Origin: Pedobacter sandarakinus
Lineage (GTDB): Bacteria > Bacteroidota > Bacteroidia > Sphingobacteriales > Sphingobacteriaceae
Direction of reading: 5' to 3'
Length of the DNA: 64,000 bases
Assembly: GCF_026240095.1 (NCBI RefSeq)
Contig: NZ_JAPIVG010000006.1
Coordinates: forward strand, 124,001-188,000
The notes below the pieces were generated by a model. It did no database searches, was not told the DNA's origin, and saw only the letters and a list, made by a program, of their open reading frames with translations. Both the position numbers and the translations under genes were made by a program. Positions 44,898-54,600 of the stretch are shown piece by piece. The stretch's first letter is position 1. The number at the start of each line of letters is the position of its first letter.

Positions 44898-44928
44898 CAA
44901 AAATATAAAGAATTTTGAAAAATGGAAA
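44898..44928 (-). promoter_or_regulatory. trp promoter
   Basis: A perfect -7 element TATTTTTG (44898-44905) with a TTTC (one mismatch to TTTG) 19 bp upstream at 44925-44928. The start point would fall within a few bases of the leader ATG. Confidence 0.7.
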
Positions 44929-45110
44929 TTATTGAATGTTTTTATTTATCATCTGCGTAAAGTAGAATATTCCTGCAACAAATAATACACCAAGGCAAGT
45001 TAAATTAGCCACCTTGTTCGGTTTTCTTTATCATATTCTTGCATTTGAAAAAACATCCAAATGAAACTTAGTACAAATATTATTAAGCCTGGTAAAAAAG
45101 TTCTAATCAT
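44929..45110 (-). pseudogene. Frame-broken small membrane ORF
   Basis: The first frame (45000-45110) encodes MIRTFLPGLIIFVLSFIWMF... (36 residues) and stops at TAA. A shifted frame directly after continues NKVANLTCLGVLFVAGIFYF... to 44931, again hydrophobic. Joined by a one-base shift they would give one two-helix membrane protein. Either a decayed gene or a sequence error. It ends next to the trp promoter. Confidence 0.5.
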
Positions 45111-45195
45111 AAATTTTGTAATTTAATTTTCAGGATAATTTTAAAAAAATACTCAAACTTCCCTGTCCAGGTTCTAAATTTTTTTTTTCGCCATT

Positions 45196-45476
45196 TTATT
45201 TTTTCTTAGTTGTAATTAATGCTCTATGCAAGAAATCATATTGAGATAATATGGTAACTATAACAGTTAAGATAGCGTAATTACCAATCATTATGTAGTG
45301 TGTAGCTAATTTTTTACCAAATGCTTTATCAATAGAAAAATCCAGGTTATGTTAAGAACAATAGACAGTACCATTAAGATTCTTGATACAATTGGGTTTC
45401 CATCATTAACAAACATTAAAATGCCGACACTTGAAATAAAAAGTGCTAAAATAAATAAATATAATACAGTTTTCAT
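45196..45476 (-). pseudogene. Frame-broken small membrane ORF
   Basis: The first frame (45306-45476) encodes a 56-residue protein, MKTVLYLFILALFISSVGIL onwards, with two hydrophobic segments. An overlapping second frame continues protein-like sequence (LDFSIDKAFGKKLATHYIM, IGNYAILTVIVTIL) to a stop at 45196. One base change would fuse them into a membrane protein of about 90 residues. It starts 3 bp after the lipoprotein gene ends, so it was probably the next gene of that transcript. Confidence 0.5.
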
Positions 45477-45479
45477 AAT

Positions 45480-46232
45480 TTAATCTTGAAATATTCCACA
45501 TGGCCTAGGCATAGAGCCTCCACTTGTACAAACCGCTGTTGCTGAAGCTAAAAACAGTGCTTTACAAGCTAGATTAAAACTACATCCAATGTCACAAACG
45601 AAATCAGCTTCGCATTTGGTCTTGGTATCTTGATACACTCTATTTATGCAATGATAACAAGACTCACTACCATTCCCACTAGGATCAACTAGCATCCACT
45701 TTTCTCTACTCCCAGAAAATCCCGAATTAATTTCATTTATCTTAATATTATTTACAAAGCCAATGAATTTTTTTTCCTTGTATTCTTCAATATTTATAAT
45801 TGTCCCCAGATAATCTGATAAAATAATTTTATCAGATTGGCTAACTAAATCACGTTGGTGTTCTAATCCCATAGGCAAATAACTGTTTGACTTCTTGAAA
45901 TGCATAATAAATAATGCCTTTTCTGTAGAATTCTTATAAAAAATTGAAATTATTTCTAACGTGTCAGTTTCATTTAACTTTTTCAAAGTTGCAGTACCTA
46001 AATCCAAACCAATAGTGGTTGTAAGGTACTTTTTTAAAGAACTGCTTTCTATAATTTTATTTAAATCTTTGATTTTAGCTTCACTCCTAAGCGTAAACTT
46101 TTCTTCTAGCAAACTACTTTCTTTGATGGTTTTCTTACAAGCATAAAAAACACTTGCTATTGTTAACAATCCAATAAATAAATATAAAACATTTTTGGGG
46201 TAGAGGATGAAATTAATTTTCTCTCTTTTCAT
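45480..46232 (-). CDS. Putative lipoprotein with Cys-rich C-terminus, unknown function
   Basis: A 250-residue protein I do not recognise. It has a hydrophobic N-terminus (YLFIGLLTIASVFYAC) with a possible lipidation Cys at about residue 32, a Lys/Glu/Ser-rich middle, and a last 60 residues with eight Cys (CYHC, TKC, FVC, IGC, LAC, VC, PC). The Cys-rich tail with a small hydrophobic patch (KALFLASATAV) suggests disulfides or a processed peptide. It is divergent from an XRE regulator, with tandem palindromes between them, and is followed by small membrane ORFs. Base composition is more AT-rich than its neighbours. Confidence 0.6.
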   Translation of the reverse strand: MKREKINFILYPKNVLYLFIGLLTIASVFYACKKTIKESSLLEEKFTLRSEAKIKDLNKIIESSSLKKYLTTTIGLDLGTATLKKLNETDTLEIISIFYKNSTEKALFIMHFKKSNSYLPMGLEHQRDLVSQSDKIILSDYLGTIINIEEYKEKKFIGFVNNIKINEINSGFSGSREKWMLVDPSGNGSESCYHCINRVYQDTKTKCEADFVCDIGCSFNLACKALFLASATAVCTSGGSMPRPCGIFQD

Positions 46233-46282
46233 AATTTAGTTTGATTAGTTATCCAAACTTAAACCGGAAATAGGTACCCCAC

Positions 46283-46318
46283 AAACCATATATGGTTTAA
46301 ATTAACCACATAAGGTTT
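46283..46318. promoter_or_regulatory. Tandem palindromic operators between XRE gene and lipoprotein gene
   Basis: AAACCATATATGGTTT (46283-46298) is a perfect 16-bp palindrome. TAACCACATAAGGTTT (46303-46318) matches it at 13 of 16 positions, with centres exactly 20 bp apart, two helical turns. A weaker AAACC-GGT half-match lies at 46261. Probably bound by the divergently encoded XRE protein. Confidence 0.6.
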
Positions 46319-46410
46319 AACTCAAGCCACAACATTGTATAATAAAAAAAGAAAAATTATTTACTTTAGCAATTCCCTTTCATCCCAAGAATTTTAAATT
46401 ACTAAATATA

Positions 46411-46623
46411 ATGGATGAAAGTCATTTTATAAAAATTGCTGAACGCATTAAAGAAATCAGGTTCAAAAAAGGCTATAGCCAGGAGTATATGGCTAATGAA
46501 TTGGGTATATCGCAGAATATATACTCAAGAAACGAACGTGATGTAAAGAAAATGTCACTAGGCAGGCTTTGTAAAATTGCGGCCATTTTAGATACAACAG
46601 CCGCAAATCTGCTGACTAATTAA
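46411..46623 (+). CDS. XRE-family helix-turn-helix regulator
   Basis: A 70-residue single-domain HTH_3 protein. The recognition region reads FKKGYSQEYMANELGISQNIYSRNERDVK (about 18-46), with the usual third and fourth helices LGRLCKIAAILDTTAANLL. It is probably a dimeric repressor or activator of the divergent lipoprotein gene via the palindromes at 46283-46318. Its stop overlaps the stop of the convergent next gene. Confidence 0.88.
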   Translation: MDESHFIKIAERIKEIRFKKGYSQEYMANELGISQNIYSRNERDVKKMSLGRLCKIAAILDTTAANLLTN

Positions 46624-47066
46624 GACATCCCAAAGAAACTTCTTCCCGGAACATCTTTAACCATTAATAAAATCGCAACAATAATTATAATTAGCGCCAG
46701 CCCAAAGAATACGGATATGGCACGGTGTTTCGAAACTGCATCAACGGCCTTCTTAGATTTGGCGTTGCCAATGGTAATTAAGATAATTGCAACGATCATC
46801 ATACTAATGTGTTCCATTTTAAAATAGCGAACTGCTGGTGCGCCAGCACTGCTAAGTTTATACCATCCTTCAATAAAATACAATACTAAACCAATCAATA
46901 ACTGGATGTGTGCACTGATTAACGCGAACACGTTTAACTTTCTATCACCCTCTGTATACGTTTTTGTACCAAACCAACCCGACAATGCCTTTACAACAGC
47001 TATAATTAGCAATAAAAAAACAACATAGCGCCATCCAGAGTGGGCACTCTTTAATATATCATTCAT
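46620..47066 (-). CDS. Four-helix membrane protein, cytochrome-b-like
   Basis: A 148-residue inner-membrane protein with four helices (about 12-30, 46-64, 84-100, 117-138). His9, His53, His86 and His114 lie at or near helix ends, an arrangement that could bind heme. Related Bacteroidota proteins are commonly named cytochrome B, but I see no electron-transfer partner nearby. A -7 element TATTTTTG (47096-47103, minus strand) lies about 30 bp upstream. Confidence 0.7.
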   Translation of the reverse strand: MNDILKSAHSGWRYVVFLLLIIAVVKALSGWFGTKTYTEGDRKLNVFALISAHIQLLIGLVLYFIEGWYKLSSAGAPAVRYFKMEHISMMIVAIILITIGNAKSKKAVDAVSKHRAISVFFGLALIIIIVAILLMVKDVPGRSFFGMS

Positions 47067-47177
47067 AATTTTAATTTCTTTAGCTCAAAAATAGGGATTA
47101 ATTGTAAAAAATAGGATATTAAGCACAACTGACGCTAATTTATATTAGTTTTAAACAAAATAAACCCCTAACTTATT

Positions 47178-50100
47178 ATGAAGAAAATTATACTCGCCAT
47201 TGCGCTGGTATTTTCTATTGCATTAGTATTTGCACAGCAAACTACTTTCCCGGTAAATGGTTCTTACGACACCCGACCAGGAATGTTTGCCTTTACAAAT
47301 GCTACAATTGTAGTAAACGCCAACCAAACCCTTAAAAACGCAACACTTTTGATTAAAGGCCAAACGATACAAGGTGTTGGCACCGGACTGGCCGTACCTA
47401 AGGGTTACGTTGTGGTAGATTTGAAAGGTAAATTCATTTATCCATCGTTGGTTGATGCCTTCACAAGCTATGGTATTCCCGAAACACCGACAGCCACTCG
47501 TGGTTTTGGTGGTCAACGCCAATCTATTTTCGTCTCTACCAAGAAAGGTGCGTATGGCTGGAATGAGGCCATTAGACCAGAAACATTCGTAAAAAATATT
47601 TTTTCTGCCGACAGCAAAAAAGCGGATGATTTACGCAAGGTTGGCTTTGGAAGTGTGAACGTAATTAATCGCGATGGTATTGCCCGTGGTGTTTCGGCAG
47701 CAGTAACCCTAAACGACGGAGGTGATAACAACATCATTCTCAAAGACCAGACCGCTGCAAACTATTCCTTCAACAAAGGAACATCAGCTAACGATTATCC
47801 TACATCGTTAATGGGATCGATTGCATTGTTGCGTCAAACCTATTTCGACGCACAATGGTATATTAAGCAAAAAGATGAATATAATATCTCTTTGGATGAA
47901 TTTGGCAAACAACAAAATATCCCTCAAATTTTCGAGGTTGATGGGTGGGCAAATGTGCTACGGGCCGATAAAATTGGCAAAGAGTTTGGCAAACAATATA
48001 TCATCAAATCTGGTGGTGATGAATACCAGCGCATTAATGAAGTGAAGGCAACAGGTGCAAGCTTGATCATCCCTTTATCTTTCCCTAAAGCTTATGATGT
48101 AGAAGACCCGGCCGAAGCCAGAAATGTTACTTTAGCCCAAATGAAAGGTTGGGAACTAGCGCCAACAAATCCTGCTGCATTAGAGAAAGCCGGGATAAAA
48201 TTTGCGCTGACCGCTTTTGGCTTAGAGAACAGTCGCGATTTTTGGACTAACATCCGCACTGCGATTGATAATGGCTTAACTGAAAAACAAGCATTAGCAT
48301 CTATAACCACTATCCCTGCCGAATTGCTGGGTATCAATGATAAAGTAGGCTCAATTGAAAAAGGCAAGGTGGCGAATTTTCTAATTTCCGCTGATAATCT
48401 GTTTAAAAATGGCAATATCATTTTTGAAAACTGGGTACAGGGTAAGCGCTTTATCGTAAATAAAATGGACGTGAGCGATGTGCGTGGAAATTACAATTTA
48501 AATGTTGATGGTGTTGGCGCCTTGATTTTAAAAATCACAGGAACCGGCGGCGGGTCTACAGCAGCTATAGAGCGTATTGGCGCCGATAGTGTAAAAACAT
48601 CGGCAACCTTTACCAGAAACGGAGATTGGGTAAGCATCAATTTTAATCTAAAGAAAAACCCAAAAGGCGATGTTAGGTTAAGTGGATACATCACCTCTTC
48701 AAATCCATTAACAATTAAGGGCGAATCGGCATTGGCAGATGGTAGTAACGGCAAATTCACAGCCACCTACAAAGAGGCGAGCAAAGAGATGCCAAAAAGA
48801 GAAGAGCCAAAACCGAGCCTGGTAATGGAGCCTATTATCTTCCCGTTTACAGCATTTGGCTCAACAGAGTTGCCGAAAGCAGAAACGGTGTTGCTTAGAA
48901 ATGGTACTGTTTGGACTAACGAAAAAGATGGAATTCTGCAAAATGCAGACGTGCTTTTAGAGAACGGAAAAATTAAGGCTGTAGGTAAAAATCTCGCTGC
49001 TGGGAATGCAAAAGTTATCGATGCTACGGGCAAACATATCACTGCAGGAATTATTGATGAGCATTCGCACATAGCAGGTAGTGGAGGCATTAATGAGGGT
49101 GCGCAGTCTGTTTCAGCCGAAGTTCGTGTTGCAGATATTATAAACTCTGAAGATGTAAACATTTACCGCCAACTTGCTGGCGGAGTTACAACGTCTCATA
49201 TCTTACACGGCTCTGCAAACCCAGTTGGTGGTCAGTCGCAATTAATTAAACTGCGTTGGGGCAAATCGCCGGAGGCACTAAAATTTGCAGGCGCTGATGG
49301 ATTCATCAAATTTGCATTAGGAGAAAACGTGAAGCAAAGTAACTTCGGTACCGGAGCCCGTTTCCCGGTAACACGCATGGGGGTTGAGCAAACTTTCGTG
49401 GATGAATTTACACGTGCCAAAGAATACGAAAAAGCAATGAAAGTAAAGGGTAGCAACACCCGCAGAGATTTAGAACTCGATGCAATTGTAGAAATATTAA
49501 ACAACAAACGCTTTATTACTTGCCACTCTTATGTGCAAAGCGAAATCAACATGCTTATTCATGTTGCAGATAGTTTAGGCTTCAAAATTAATACGTTTAC
49601 ACATATTTTAGAGGGTTATAAAGTGGCTGATAAAATGAAAGCTCATGGTATTGCAGGTTCTACATTTTCAGATTGGTGGGCTTACAAGAATGAAGTAGCA
49701 GAGGCCATTCCTTATAATGGAAAAATTATGCACAACGTAGGCGTAACTACAGCCTTTAACTCGGATGATGCTGAAATGGCAAGACACCTGAACCAAGAGG
49801 CTGGAAAATCAGTACTGTATGGAAATGTGCCAGAAGAAGATGCTTTAAAATTTGTGACTTTAAACCCGGCAATAATGCTGCATATTGATGATAAAGTAGG
49901 CAGTTTAAAACCAGGTAAAGATGCGGATGTGGTTGTTTGGTCGGCAAACCCACTTTCTATTTATGCAAAAGCCGAAAAAACTTTTGTTGATGGAATAGCT
50001 TACTGGGACTTAGAAAAAGATGCCCAAATGATTAAAGCCCAACAGGCAGAAAAAGCCCGTTTGATCCAAAAAATGTTAGAAAGCAAAAGTAAAGGCGGGC

Positions 50101-50198
50101 GTACCCAACGACCAGTTGGCGATGCACCGCGTTTGTATAACTGCGAAACTTTAGAAAATTATTCTGCTGAATTAACCGAAAACGAACATGCACACTAA
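47178..50198 (+). CDS. Tandem amidohydrolase protein, exported
   Basis: A 1006-residue protein with a signal peptide (MKKIILAIALVFSIALVFAQ) and two amidohydrolase-fold halves. The second half (about 570-975) has the metal motif IIDEHSHIAGSGG (H629, H631), then THILEG and FNSDDAEM. The first half (about 35-440) has the flanking strands (YVVVDLKGKFIYPSLVDAF) but SYG where HxH should be, so it is catalytically degenerate. Members of this family hydrolyse cyclic amides or act as prolidases/imidazolonepropionase-like enzymes. The next gene starts 1 bp after the stop and encodes a third such domain, so the products may form one complex. Confidence 0.88.
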   Translation: MKKIILAIALVFSIALVFAQQTTFPVNGSYDTRPGMFAFTNATIVVNANQTLKNATLLIKGQTIQGVGTGLAVPKGYVVVDLKGKFIYPSLVDAFTSYGIPETPTATRGFGGQRQSIFVSTKKGAYGWNEAIRPETFVKNIFSADSKKADDLRKVGFGSVNVINRDGIARGVSAAVTLNDGGDNNIILKDQTAANYSFNKGTSANDYPTSLMGSIALLRQTYFDAQWYIKQKDEYNISLDEFGKQQNIPQIFEVDGWANVLRADKIGKEFGKQYIIKSGGDEYQRINEVKATGASLIIPLSFPKAYDVEDPAEARNVTLAQMKGWELAPTNPAALEKAGIKFALTAFGLENSRDFWTNIRTAIDNGLTEKQALASITTIPAELLGINDKVGSIEKGKVANFLISADNLFKNGNIIFENWVQGKRFIVNKMDVSDVRGNYNLNVDGVGALILKITGTGGGSTAAIERIGADSVKTSATFTRNGDWVSINFNLKKNPKGDVRLSGYITSSNPLTIKGESALADGSNGKFTATYKEASKEMPKREEPKPSLVMEPIIFPFTAFGSTELPKAETVLLRNGTVWTNEKDGILQNADVLLENGKIKAVGKNLAAGNAKVIDATGKHITAGIIDEHSHIAGSGGINEGAQSVSAEVRVADIINSEDVNIYRQLAGGVTTSHILHGSANPVGGQSQLIKLRWGKSPEALKFAGADGFIKFALGENVKQSNFGTGARFPVTRMGVEQTFVDEFTRAKEYEKAMKVKGSNTRRDLELDAIVEILNNKRFITCHSYVQSEINMLIHVADSLGFKINTFTHILEGYKVADKMKAHGIAGSTFSDWWAYKNEVAEAIPYNGKIMHNVGVTTAFNSDDAEMARHLNQEAGKSVLYGNVPEEDALKFVTLNPAIMLHIDDKVGSLKPGKDADVVVWSANPLSIYAKAEKTFVDGIAYWDLEKDAQMIKAQQAEKARLIQKMLESKSKGGRTQRPVGDAPRLYNCETLENYSAELTENEHAH

Positions 50199-50199
50199 G

Positions 50200-51510
50200 A
50201 TGAAACAGTATTTAATGAGTCTGGCTTTTTCGGCAACAAGCCTGATTTGTTTTGCGCAAGCAAACATTTCGCCAGCAAAGAAACAAAGCAGAACTATTGC
50301 TATTACAGGTGCAACGGTACATGTTGGTAATGGAACCGTTATCGAAAATGGAACCATTTTGTTTGGCAATGGCAAGATTATTTCTGTAATGGCAAATGGC
50401 CAGGTGCCGCAAGACGATGTACAGCGCATTGCTGCTAATGGAAAACACATTTATCCAGGTTTAATTGCAGCAACCACCACCTTAGGTTTAACGGAGATTG
50501 AGGCTGTAAAGGCAACCTTAGATTTCGAAGAAATTGGCGATTTCAATGCGCACATCAGAGCTCTTGTTGCTTACAATACCGATTCGAAGGTGCCAGCCAC
50601 ACTACGTAGCAATGGTATTTTAATGGCACAGCCAACACCCCAAGGCGGAACCATTCATGGAAGTTCATCAGTAGTACAACTTGACGCCTGGAATTGGGAA
50701 GATGCAGCCATTAAAACTGACGATGCTATGCACATGACCTGGCCAGTAACACCCCGCTTTCGTGGCGGCTTTGGAGGTTTCGGCAGGGCACAAGTTTCGC
50801 CAGAAATGCTGGCTGAACGTACCCAGGCTGCTATTGCGCAATTAACTTCCTTTTTTGCAGAGGCAAAAGCTTATGCTGAAGTAGATAAACCTGAAGTAAT
50901 TAACACCCGTTTCGAGGCGATGAAGAAAGTGTTTTCAGGAGCTGAGAAATTGTTTATTGCTGCCGAAACGCAAAAGGATATTGTAGCGGCGGTTAATTTC
51001 GCAAAGAAATTTGGCGTTACCCCTGTTATAACCGGAGCAGATGAGGCTTACCTGGTTGTTGACTTTTTGAAAGAAAACAATATCAGTTTGGTGGTTAAAC
51101 AGCCGCATGCATTGCCAAATAATAATGATGATGATGTAAACATGCCCTACAAAAATGCCGCTGTTTTAGCAAATGCTGGATTGAATGTAGTTCTAAGCAT
51201 CGACGGATACTGGCAACAGCGTAACCTTCCATTTATGGCAGGTACGGTTACTGCCTGGGGTTTAGATAAGGAAAAAGCACTATCAACCATCACCTTAAAC
51301 GCAGCGAAAGTTATGGGCATTGATAAAACTACCGGCAGTATAGAAGTGGGTAAAGATGCAACTTTCTTCATCTCTGCAGGCGACGCTTTAGACATGAGAA
51401 CCAATAAAGTTGAACAAGCATTTATTCAAGGCAGGGATATCAATCTCGATAACCTGCATAAACAGTTGGATAAAAAATTCAGCGACAAGTACCAGGCGGA
51501 TAAAAAGTAA
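50200..51510 (+). CDS. Amidohydrolase-like protein lacking the HxH motif
   Basis: A 436-residue exported protein (signal MKQYLMSLAFSATSLICFAQ) coupled 1 bp after the preceding amidohydrolase gene. The fold is recognisable from ATVHVGNGTVIENGTILFGNGKII and the C-terminal GSIEVGKDATFFISAGDAL. However, the HxH segment is replaced (HIYPGLIAATTTLGL), so it is probably noncatalytic. A likely structural partner of the upstream enzyme. I chose the ATG at 50200 over one four codons upstream because it starts the signal peptide. Confidence 0.85.
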   Translation: MKQYLMSLAFSATSLICFAQANISPAKKQSRTIAITGATVHVGNGTVIENGTILFGNGKIISVMANGQVPQDDVQRIAANGKHIYPGLIAATTTLGLTEIEAVKATLDFEEIGDFNAHIRALVAYNTDSKVPATLRSNGILMAQPTPQGGTIHGSSSVVQLDAWNWEDAAIKTDDAMHMTWPVTPRFRGGFGGFGRAQVSPEMLAERTQAAIAQLTSFFAEAKAYAEVDKPEVINTRFEAMKKVFSGAEKLFIAAETQKDIVAAVNFAKKFGVTPVITGADEAYLVVDFLKENNISLVVKQPHALPNNNDDDVNMPYKNAAVLANAGLNVVLSIDGYWQQRNLPFMAGTVTAWGLDKEKALSTITLNAAKVMGIDKTTGSIEVGKDATFFISAGDALDMRTNKVEQAFIQGRDINLDNLHKQLDKKFSDKYQADKK

Positions 51511-51530
51511 GTAAGCAAAACCTGAACAAA

Positions 51531-51564
51531 AGCGATCAATATTAATTTATTGGTCGCTTTTTTT
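51531..51564 (+). terminator. Intrinsic terminator after amidohydrolase operon
   Basis: AGCGATCAATA and TATTGGTCGCT form an 11-bp stem with one wobble, then seven T residues. Confidence 0.85.
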
Positions 51565-51674
51565 AGTTAGGCTACACCAATTTCTTTACATTTTTTAAAT
51601 CATTTCATCATGTAAAAATTATATCCCCTTAACATGCTAAAGTGAATTTTGCGTCATAAAAATCAAAACCAATT

Positions 51675-54600
51675 ATGATTAGAAATTTACTTATTGCGAT
51701 AATGCTCTTAGTGTATGGCAGCATTAATATCACTCATGCACAAACTACTCAGGCTTCTATCTCTGGTATTGTGTCAGATCAACAGAAGAAGCCTATTCCT
51801 GGTGTATCGGTTCAAATTAAAAATAATGCAACTGGGTTTACCACCAGAACTTCTACAAATGCCCAAGGGGAATATACTTTTAAAGAACTCCCACTTGGGG
51901 GGCCTTATACGGTAACAGCAGTTTATGTAGGTTTCGGCGAACAAAACCGAACCGGCTACATACTGAATCAAGGCGATGCCGTAAGGGTTGCTATCACTAT
52001 GCAGGAGGCTTCACAAAACCTTGAAGCAGTTCAAGTGGTAGCTTCAGGTTTAAAAAACAAAGTTAAGAACTTTGGCGCTTCGACTGAGATTTCCGCTAAA
52101 ACCATGACACAACTCCCTGTAAATGGAAGAAACTTCTCTAACCTGATGGATTTATCGCCACTTACGCGTGGAGGCGGAATTTCTGGTCAGCTTGGCTCAT
52201 CAACCAATTATACCATAGATGGAATGGGTGCTAAAAACCCAACTTCAGCAGGCGCTACAACCAGCAGAAGCGGTGCGCCGTATTCAATTTCAATGGAGGC
52301 AGTAAGAGAGTTTAAAGTAATCACCAATCAATACGATGTTACTTACGGCAGAGCAGGTGGTGGTACTGTAAGTGCCGTAACGAAATCAGGAACCAATACT
52401 TTAAGCGGAAGTGCTTTCATGTATGGAAGGGCAGACTGGTTAGCTTCACGTTATGATATCAGAGGTGTAAAAAGGGATAACGATTTCTCAACTTACCAAT
52501 ATGGCTTTACTTTAGGCGGACCCATCATTAAAGATAAATTACATTATTTTGTAGGCTGGGATCATCAGCGGGATGCACGCCCTTTAATTATCGCTGATAT
52601 AAATGGCGCTACCGATGAAGCTAGGTTCCGAATTACCAATAATACGTTGCAACAATTTGTAGATATCGCCAGAACTAAATATGGTGTGGGCAACACGCCA
52701 CAATATGGTACATTCGATAAAAAGCGTGGTTCTGATGCTGCCTTTGCTCGTTTAGATTGGCAAATTAACGATCGTAACTTACTTACGATTCGCGATAACT
52801 ACACTAACGATAGAAACCCACTGGGTTTGGCCGACAACACCGCTATCAATTTTTTCGAAAGTTACGGAAATGATAAAAATGTCGATAATAATTTATTGGC
52901 AACATTGCGGTCTACCATCACCAGTAAAATCACCAATGAGTTAAAACTTCAGCATTTATATACTTACCAAGCCAGCACCCAAAATGAACAGCTAACAGGT
53001 GCCATCCCAAGAGCAGTTGTAAATAATATTGTATCTACTTTAACGGATGGTTCCACTGCTGCAACGGCTATTCAAATTGGCGGGCACCGTTTTGGTCAGG
53101 AGGGATTTACGAATAATGTTGTGCAACTGGTAGATAATCTGTACTACAATACAGATAAAGTTAAGTACACTTTCGGTATTGATTTACAGTACACCAATGC
53201 CAAATCTTTATATGGTAGTGAAGTTAACGGTCGCTTTGAGTACACTAGTGCAGGTACTACAACTGCCTTGCAAAATTTCAACAACTTGGTTCCAAACCGT
53301 TACTATCGTGAAGTTCCACTAATTTCCGATCCAAGTGTAAAAGCTGCTATTTGGAATACAGCAATATACGGACAAATGCAGACCAAGCTGGCCAAAGGTT
53401 TAGATTTTATAGGCGGCTTACGTTTAGATTACAGCTCATATCCAAAATCGCCTCTAAACCAACAACTGTTTGATGCAATTGGCGTGAGAACAGATCATGA
53501 GTTGAAACAATTTTTAATTCAGCCAAGGATCCAATTCGACTGGGACATCAATGAAAACCGAACCGATTTTGTTCGCCTCGGGGCAGGGATTTTCGGATCG
53601 GATGTAAACAACTATGTTACCATCAACAACCTTACTTTCGATGGAAAGCATCTGGCTACTGTTGATGTTTTTGGTGCAAATGTACCAACGCCAGATTTTA
53701 TTGGCTACAGAAACGGAACGGTACTGGCGCCAAATCTGGCATCGCAACAGGTGCCAACCATTAACACATATGCAGAAGATGCGAAGATTCCTGTGGTATA
53801 TAAAGCAAATCTATCCTATAGTAAATTAATAACAGATAAATTCAAAGTAGGTATAACTGGGTATGCAACTTTCGGACGGAACAATTACATGTACGTAGAT
53901 CGCAATATGGCTGCAAATCCGTTTTTTACCTTGCCAAACGAAGCTAATCGTGGTGTTTTCGTACCTACTACAAGTATTACGGCAAATAACGGCGTGGCTG
54001 ATTGGAAAGGCGGTAGGTTGACAAACCAATTTGGGAGGGTATTGGAATTGAATAGCCAGGGCAAGGTAAACCAGTTTGCAGTGGTGCTTGATGCAACCTG
54101 GAACTATTTTAAAGACGGCGAAATAACGGCAAGCTTCACCTATAACGATTCAAAAGATAATACTTCCTTTAACGGAAACGTGGCTAACTCTGCTACGCTA
54201 TCGCTTCCTGTTAAAGATGATCCAAGGGATTTAAGCAAAATGTCATATTCAGATAACCAGTTCCATAACAAGGTAGTGATTTATGGAACGCTACCAACAT
54301 TCTATGGGATAACTGTTGGGGTGCGCTACTCGGGTATTGGCGGCACACGGTATAGCTTGCTTGCAGGTGGCAATATCAATGGAGACTTTGTTGCCACCAA
54401 CGATTTAGCTTATGTGTTTGATAGAAACAATCAAAGCGTTCCGGCAGCTATTCGTAATGGTATCCAGACCATTCTAGATAACCCATTGGCCAGCCAAAGT
54501 TTAAAAAACTACATTACGAAATATTCAGGCCAAATAGCAGAAAGAAATGGAGGGGTAAACGATTTCTTTGGTATTGTAGACCTAAGGATTAGCAAAAAAT

